Below the pieces are notes generated by a model, which was given only the letters and a program-made list of their open reading frames with translations, made no database searches and was not told where the DNA came from. From DASWRT01 sp036403035 (lineage in GTDB: Bacteria > Pseudomonadota > Alphaproteobacteria > ATCC43930 > CGMCC-115725), in contig DASWRT010000430.1 in assembly GCA_036403035.1 (NCBI GenBank), positions 1 through 9,172 of the forward strand: DNA of 9,172 nt, read 5' to 3'. Made by a program: the position numbers and the translations under genes. Numbering within the stretch: the first letter of the stretch is position 1; every line of letters starts with the position of its first letter. Below are positions 6,555 through 9,172 of this stretch, piece by piece.

Positions 6555-6580
6555 GGCGCGTGCATCGTAGGTTTCGCGCC
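6555..6580. promoter_or_regulatory. Candidate operator: inverted repeat around the -10 box
   Basis: GGCGCG (6555-6560) and CGCGCC (6575-6580) are perfect inverted copies 14 nt apart, centred on the -10 hexamer of the binding-protein promoter. The position is ideal for a repressor dimer. Six-bp GC-only arms arise easily by chance in DNA of this composition, so the call is tentative. No regulator gene is in the window. Confidence 0.3.
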
Positions 6581-6592
6581 GGACCAAGTCAA
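6564..6592 (-). promoter_or_regulatory. Sigma70-like promoter of the binding-protein/liv operon
   Basis: On the minus strand, TTGACT (6592-6587, five of six matches to TTGACA) is followed after exactly 17 nt by TACGAT (6569-6564, four of six matches to TATAAT). Transcription would begin near 6557, giving a leader of about 27 nt before the TTG start at 6530. It lies in the 176-bp gap shared with the divergent acyl-CoA dehydrogenase operon. No equally good promoter was seen in the plus direction. Confidence 0.6.
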
Positions 6593-6706
6593 CGCGACCG
6601 CGCTCGAGAGCCCGGTAGCCCGGCCGCACTCCCCTCGTTAATGTGAGCGACCGCCCGTACCGTGGAGGCGCGTGGGCGAAGCTGGTTTCTCTGGGAGTGA
6701 CGCCGA

Positions 6707-7783
6707 ATGACCGAGCCGGCGGACAATCTGTTGCTCGACATGGCGGACCGCCTCTTCGGCGATCTCTGTGCGCCGCAGCGCCTCGCCGATGCCGAAGACG
6801 GCATCTGGCCGGCAGCGGCGTGGCAGGCGGTCGTCGACGCCGGATTGCCGCACGCGCTCGTTCCGGAAGCGGCGGGAGGCGTTGGCGTGCCGGTCGGCGA
6901 CGCTTTCGCCCTGTTGCGGGTCGCGGGACACCATGCGCTCCCGCTTCCGCTCGCCGAGACGATGCTGGCCGGCCGGCTGCTGGCGGGCGCGGGGCTCGCG
7001 ATCCCGGAGGGCGGCGGTGCCCTCAGCATCGCGCCGGTCATCCCCGATGGCGGCCGGCTGCACGCGACGCGCGAGGGCGGCGGCGCTTGGCGCTTCACGG
7101 GGAAGCTTCCCCGCGTGCCGTGGGGCCGCAACGTCGACGCGGTCGTCACGGTCGCCGATATCGGGAGCCGGACTTGTGCCGCGCTGATTCCGCGCAGCGG
7201 CTTCACGGTGGAGGCGGGTGAGAACATCGCCCGCGAACCGCGCGACGATCTGACCGTCGATGTCCGTCTTTCCGAGGACGCGGTGGGGGTGTCGGAAATT
7301 GCGCCAGATCAACTCCTCGCCATCGGCGCGGCGATGCGATGCTGCCAGATGGCGGGCGCGCTGGAACGCGTGCTGGGGATGACGGTGCAGTACGCGCAGG
7401 ACCGGGTCCAGTTCGGCCGCCCGCTCGGGAAGTTCCAGGCAGTGCAGCAGAACCTCGCGGCTCTGGCGGGGCAGGTGGCGGCTGCCCGCGCGGCGGCGGA
7501 TCTCGCCGCCGAAGCGGTCGCTGCCGGCAGCGGCGGAGAGCCGTCCGCCATCGCCTGCGCGAAGATCCGGGCCGGCGAGGCGGCTGGTGTCGCGCCCGGC
7601 ATCGCGCACCAGATTCATGGCGCGCTCGGCTTCACGTATGAGCACAGCCTGCACTTCTTCACCAAGCGCCTGTGGGCCTGGCGCGAGGAGTTCGGCAACG
7701 AGGAGCATTGGAGCCTGCGGCTCGGACGCTGCATGCTCGCGGCCGGCGCCGACGCGCTCTGGCCGTCCGTGACGGCGGTATAG
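6707..7783 (+). CDS. Acyl-CoA dehydrogenase family protein, likely non-catalytic or partner subunit
   Basis: A 358-residue flavoprotein of the acyl-CoA dehydrogenase superfamily, which introduces an alpha-beta double bond into acyl-CoA thioesters. ATG 6707 is preceded by GGGAGTGA at 6-nt spacing. The N-terminal helical domain is at about 1-105, a short degenerate middle beta domain at 106-195, and the C-terminal helical domain at 200-350 with YAQDRVQFGRPLGKFQAVQ (229-247) and QIHGALGFTYEHSLHFFTK (302-320). The central FAD signature (GLSEPxxGSD-like) is absent and that segment is short. The terminal YEGT-type motif that carries the catalytic Glu in medium-chain enzymes is replaced by EEFGNE (327-332). 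These traits fit one chain of a heteromeric dehydrogenase, as in the FadE28-FadE29-like pairs of steroid side-chain degradation. It begins a plus-strand operon, and the next gene follows almost without gap. Confidence 0.9.
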   Translation: MTEPADNLLLDMADRLFGDLCAPQRLADAEDGIWPAAAWQAVVDAGLPHALVPEAAGGVGVPVGDAFALLRVAGHHALPLPLAETMLAGRLLAGAGLAIPEGGGALSIAPVIPDGGRLHATREGGGAWRFTGKLPRVPWGRNVDAVVTVADIGSRTCAALIPRSGFTVEAGENIAREPRDDLTVDVRLSEDAVGVSEIAPDQLLAIGAAMRCCQMAGALERVLGMTVQYAQDRVQFGRPLGKFQAVQQNLAALAGQVAAARAAADLAAEAVAAGSGGEPSAIACAKIRAGEAAGVAPGIAHQIHGALGFTYEHSLHFFTKRLWAWREEFGNEEHWSLRLGRCMLAAGADALWPSVTAV

Positions 7784-7789
7784 AGGTGA
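7782..7789 (+). promoter_or_regulatory. Ribosome binding site overlapping the upstream stop codon
   Basis: AGAGGTGA (7782-7789) is a close match to the anti-Shine-Dalgarno complement and lies 5 nt before TTG 7795. It shares two bases with the TAG stop (7781-7783) of the first dehydrogenase gene. A ribosome finishing that gene would sit on this site, suggesting coupled synthesis of the two subunits. An in-frame GTG at 7786 lies inside the site and has only a weak upstream GGCGG. Confidence 0.55.
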
Positions 7790-7794
7790 CGGAT

Positions 7795-8949
7795 TTGTCG
7801 TCTTCTTTCTCTTTCCCCGCGCCGCCGTTCTCGCCCGAGGCCGAGGAACTGCGCGCCGAAGTCCGCGAGTTCCTGAAGACGGAGCTGGCCGAACGGCGGC
7901 CGATCGAGCGCGCGGAGAGCTGGAACGGGTTCGACGCAGCGTTCAGCCGCAGGATGGGCGAACGCGGCTGGATCGGCATGACGTGGCCGAAGCGGTATGG
8001 CGGCCACGAACGCAGCGCGCTCGAACGCTACGTCGTCCTAGAGGAAATGCTTGCCGCCGGAGCGCCGGTGTCGGCGCACTGGATCGCCGACCGGCAGTCC
8101 GGTCCGGCCCTGCTCCGCTGGGGAACGGAGGAGCAGCGCAGCGCGATCCTCCCGCGGATCGCGCGCGGCGAATGCTTCTTCTGCATCGGCATGAGCGAAC
8201 CGGATGTCGGCTCGGACCTCGCTGCCGTCCGCACGCGGGCGACGCGGGTCGACGGCGGATACCGCGTGAACGGGACCAAGCTGTGGACCACCAACGCGCA
8301 TCGCAGCCACTACATGATCCTGTTCTGCCGAACCGGCGAGACGGCGGAGCGCCACGGCGGAACCAGCCAGTTCCTGGTCGACATGAAGAGCGAGGGCCTC
8401 GACGTCAGGCCCGTCCGCGCTCTCACCGGCGAGCATCATTTCAACGAGGTGGTCTTCGACGACGTATTCCTTCCCGACGCGGCCCTGATCGGAAAGGTTG
8501 GGGAGGGATGGCGGCAAGTCACGAGCGAACTGGCCAACGAGCGCAGCGGGCCGGAAAGGTTCCTGTCGTCGTTCACCCTCCTGGTCGAGCTGGTCCGTGC
8601 GCTGGGGCGGGAGAAGGAACCGTCGCCGGCCGCCGCCGCCGCGCTGGGCCGCATCGTCGCGCATATCGCGGTGCTGCGGCGGATGTCGCGCTCCGTCGCG
8701 AGCATGCTCCAGCGCGGCGAGGATCCGTCGCTCCAGGCGTCGATCGTCAAGGATCTCGGGGCGATCGTCGAGCAGGAGATTCCCGAAATCGCGCGGCGGC
8801 TTATCGCGACGGAACCGTCGACGCGCGCCGCGCAGGACTTCTCCGCGGTCCTCGCCTATACGATCCTCCATGCGCCGTCCTTCTCGCTGCGCGGCGGGAC
8901 GCGCGAAATCCTGCGCGGCATCATCGCGCGCGGCCTCGGCCTTCGCTAA
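7795..8949 (+). CDS. Acyl-CoA dehydrogenase, catalytic-type subunit
   Basis: A 384-residue FAD-dependent acyl-CoA dehydrogenase (387 if GTG 7786 is used). The FAD/substrate signature IGMSEPDVGSDLAA (131-144) is present, followed by the middle-domain strands with GYRVNGTKLWTTNAH (155-169) and FNEVVFDDVFLP (216-227). The terminal motif reads RGGTREILRGIIARGLGLR (366-384): the YEGT position that supplies the medium-chain Glu is Gly367. Glu249 in LANERSG (246-252) occupies the place of the catalytic Glu of isovaleryl- and long-chain dehydrogenases, so the base has probably shifted there. That suggests substrates branched or bulky near the thioester, as inference. It directly follows the divergent family member upstream and precedes an enoyl-CoA hydratase, so it probably forms a mixed complex and feeds the hydratase. 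Confidence 0.93.
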   Translation: MSSSFSFPAPPFSPEAEELRAEVREFLKTELAERRPIERAESWNGFDAAFSRRMGERGWIGMTWPKRYGGHERSALERYVVLEEMLAAGAPVSAHWIADRQSGPALLRWGTEEQRSAILPRIARGECFFCIGMSEPDVGSDLAAVRTRATRVDGGYRVNGTKLWTTNAHRSHYMILFCRTGETAERHGGTSQFLVDMKSEGLDVRPVRALTGEHHFNEVVFDDVFLPDAALIGKVGEGWRQVTSELANERSGPERFLSSFTLLVELVRALGREKEPSPAAAAALGRIVAHIAVLRRMSRSVASMLQRGEDPSLQASIVKDLGAIVEQEIPEIARRLIATEPSTRAAQDFSAVLAYTILHAPSFSLRGGTREILRGIIARGLGLR

Positions 8950-8959
8950 AGGAGAGACT

Positions 8960-9172
8960 ATGCCGGACCTCGTCCTGTGCGAGATCAGCGGAGCGATCGC
9001 CACGATCACGCTGAACCAGCCCGATAGGCGCAACCCGATCTCCGAGGACGCGACGATCGAGGCGCTGCTCGCCGCGATCGGCCGGGTGGACCGGGATGCC
9101 GGCGTCCGCGTCGCGATCCTGACCGGCGCGGGATCGGCCTTCAGCACGGGCGGCGATCTGCGCCAGATGGCC
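8960..9172 (+). CDS. Enoyl-CoA hydratase/isomerase family protein, N-terminal part (3' truncated by window)
   Basis: The first 71 residues of a crotonase-superfamily protein (usual length about 250-270), running off the window end. ATG 8960 follows AAAGGAGA (8948-8955), a good Shine-Dalgarno, 10 nt after the preceding stop. Visible are the first beta strands with GAIATITLNQPDRRNPIS (11-28), VRVAILTGAGSAFS (49-62), and STGGDL (62-67), the loop that builds half of the oxyanion hole binding the thioester carbonyl. The catalytic Glu or Asp residues lie beyond the window, so hydratase, isomerase or hydrolase cannot be told apart. In context it probably adds water to the enoyl-CoA made by the two upstream dehydrogenase subunits. 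Confidence 0.92.
   Translation, partial: MPDLVLCEISGAIATITLNQPDRRNPISEDATIEALLAAIGRVDRDAGVRVAILTGAGSAFSTGGDLRQMA

Noticed and set aside
5208..6641. Plus-strand open frame of 477 codons fully opposite the binding-protein gene, longer than that gene.
   Set aside because: Its product is an Arg/Asp/Val-rich low-complexity shadow with no domain; the opposite strand has a clear signal peptide and binding-protein fold. Long antisense frames are expected in GC-rich genes.
6593..6706. A plus-strand sigma70 promoter for the acyl-CoA dehydrogenase operon.
   Set aside because: Only weak combinations were found (for example GTTAAT at 6637-6642 without a credible -35), so no site is called.
8038..9147. 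Minus-strand frame of 369 codons opposite the second dehydrogenase and hydratase.
   Set aside because: Arg/Asp-rich shadow; the plus strand carries unmistakable dehydrogenase and crotonase motifs here.

Overview
The window is GC-rich DNA with no tRNA, rRNA, phage or transposase gene. Gene content, gene order and the intergenic palindromic repeats suggest a chromosomal catabolic region of an alphaproteobacterium (Rhodospirillales/Hyphomicrobiales-like). The taxonomy is inferred from style, not from a marker gene.

Layout. (1) Positions 1-351 (+) are the C-terminal end of a molybdenum hydroxylase large subunit (xanthine dehydrogenase/isoquinoline oxidoreductase type). (2) Positions 366-434 hold a compact palindromic repeat that separates it from the next, convergent gene. 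(3) Positions 467-1153 (-) encode an exported Tat-signal protein of unknown function. It is transcribed divergently from (4) a small single-domain cupin at 1353-1736 (+). (5) Positions 1759-5019 (-) hold a tightly overlapping ABC importer set of the LivFGMH (hydrophobic amino acid transporter, HAAT) type. (6) Positions 5137-5236 hold a long REP-like hairpin with G-quadruplex potential on both strands. (7) Positions 5277-6530 (-) encode the periplasmic binding protein of the importer. Transcription therefore runs binding protein, hairpin, livH, livM, livG, livF. (8) Divergently, from 6707 (+), runs an acyl-CoA oxidation operon: two different acyl-CoA dehydrogenase subunits (6707-7783 and 7795-8949) and the N-terminus of an enoyl-CoA hydratase/isomerase (8960 to the window end).

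How they work together. The divergent pair is the central unit: a binding-protein-dependent importer on one side and beta-oxidation-type enzymes on the other, sharing a 176-bp control region. That region contains a good sigma70-like promoter for the importer (TTGACT, 17 nt, TACGAT) with a small inverted repeat around its -10 box. The most economical reading is uptake of a carboxylic acid (branched, alicyclic, aromatic side-chain or similar) followed by CoA-ester dehydrogenation and hydration. The substrate cannot be read from the sequence, and no CoA ligase or regulator lies in the window.

Points worth a second look: the hairpin/G4 element between the binding protein and permease genes; the binding-protein start, where Shine-Dalgarno spacing favours a TTG over an adjacent ATG; the dehydrogenase pair, in which one subunit lacks the usual catalytic context and the other has its candidate Glu at the IVD/LCAD position; the regularly spaced histidines of the Tat-exported unknown protein; and the double-hairpin repeat at 366-434. 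I found no clearly unprecedented system. The annotated genes and repeats account for most of the window.
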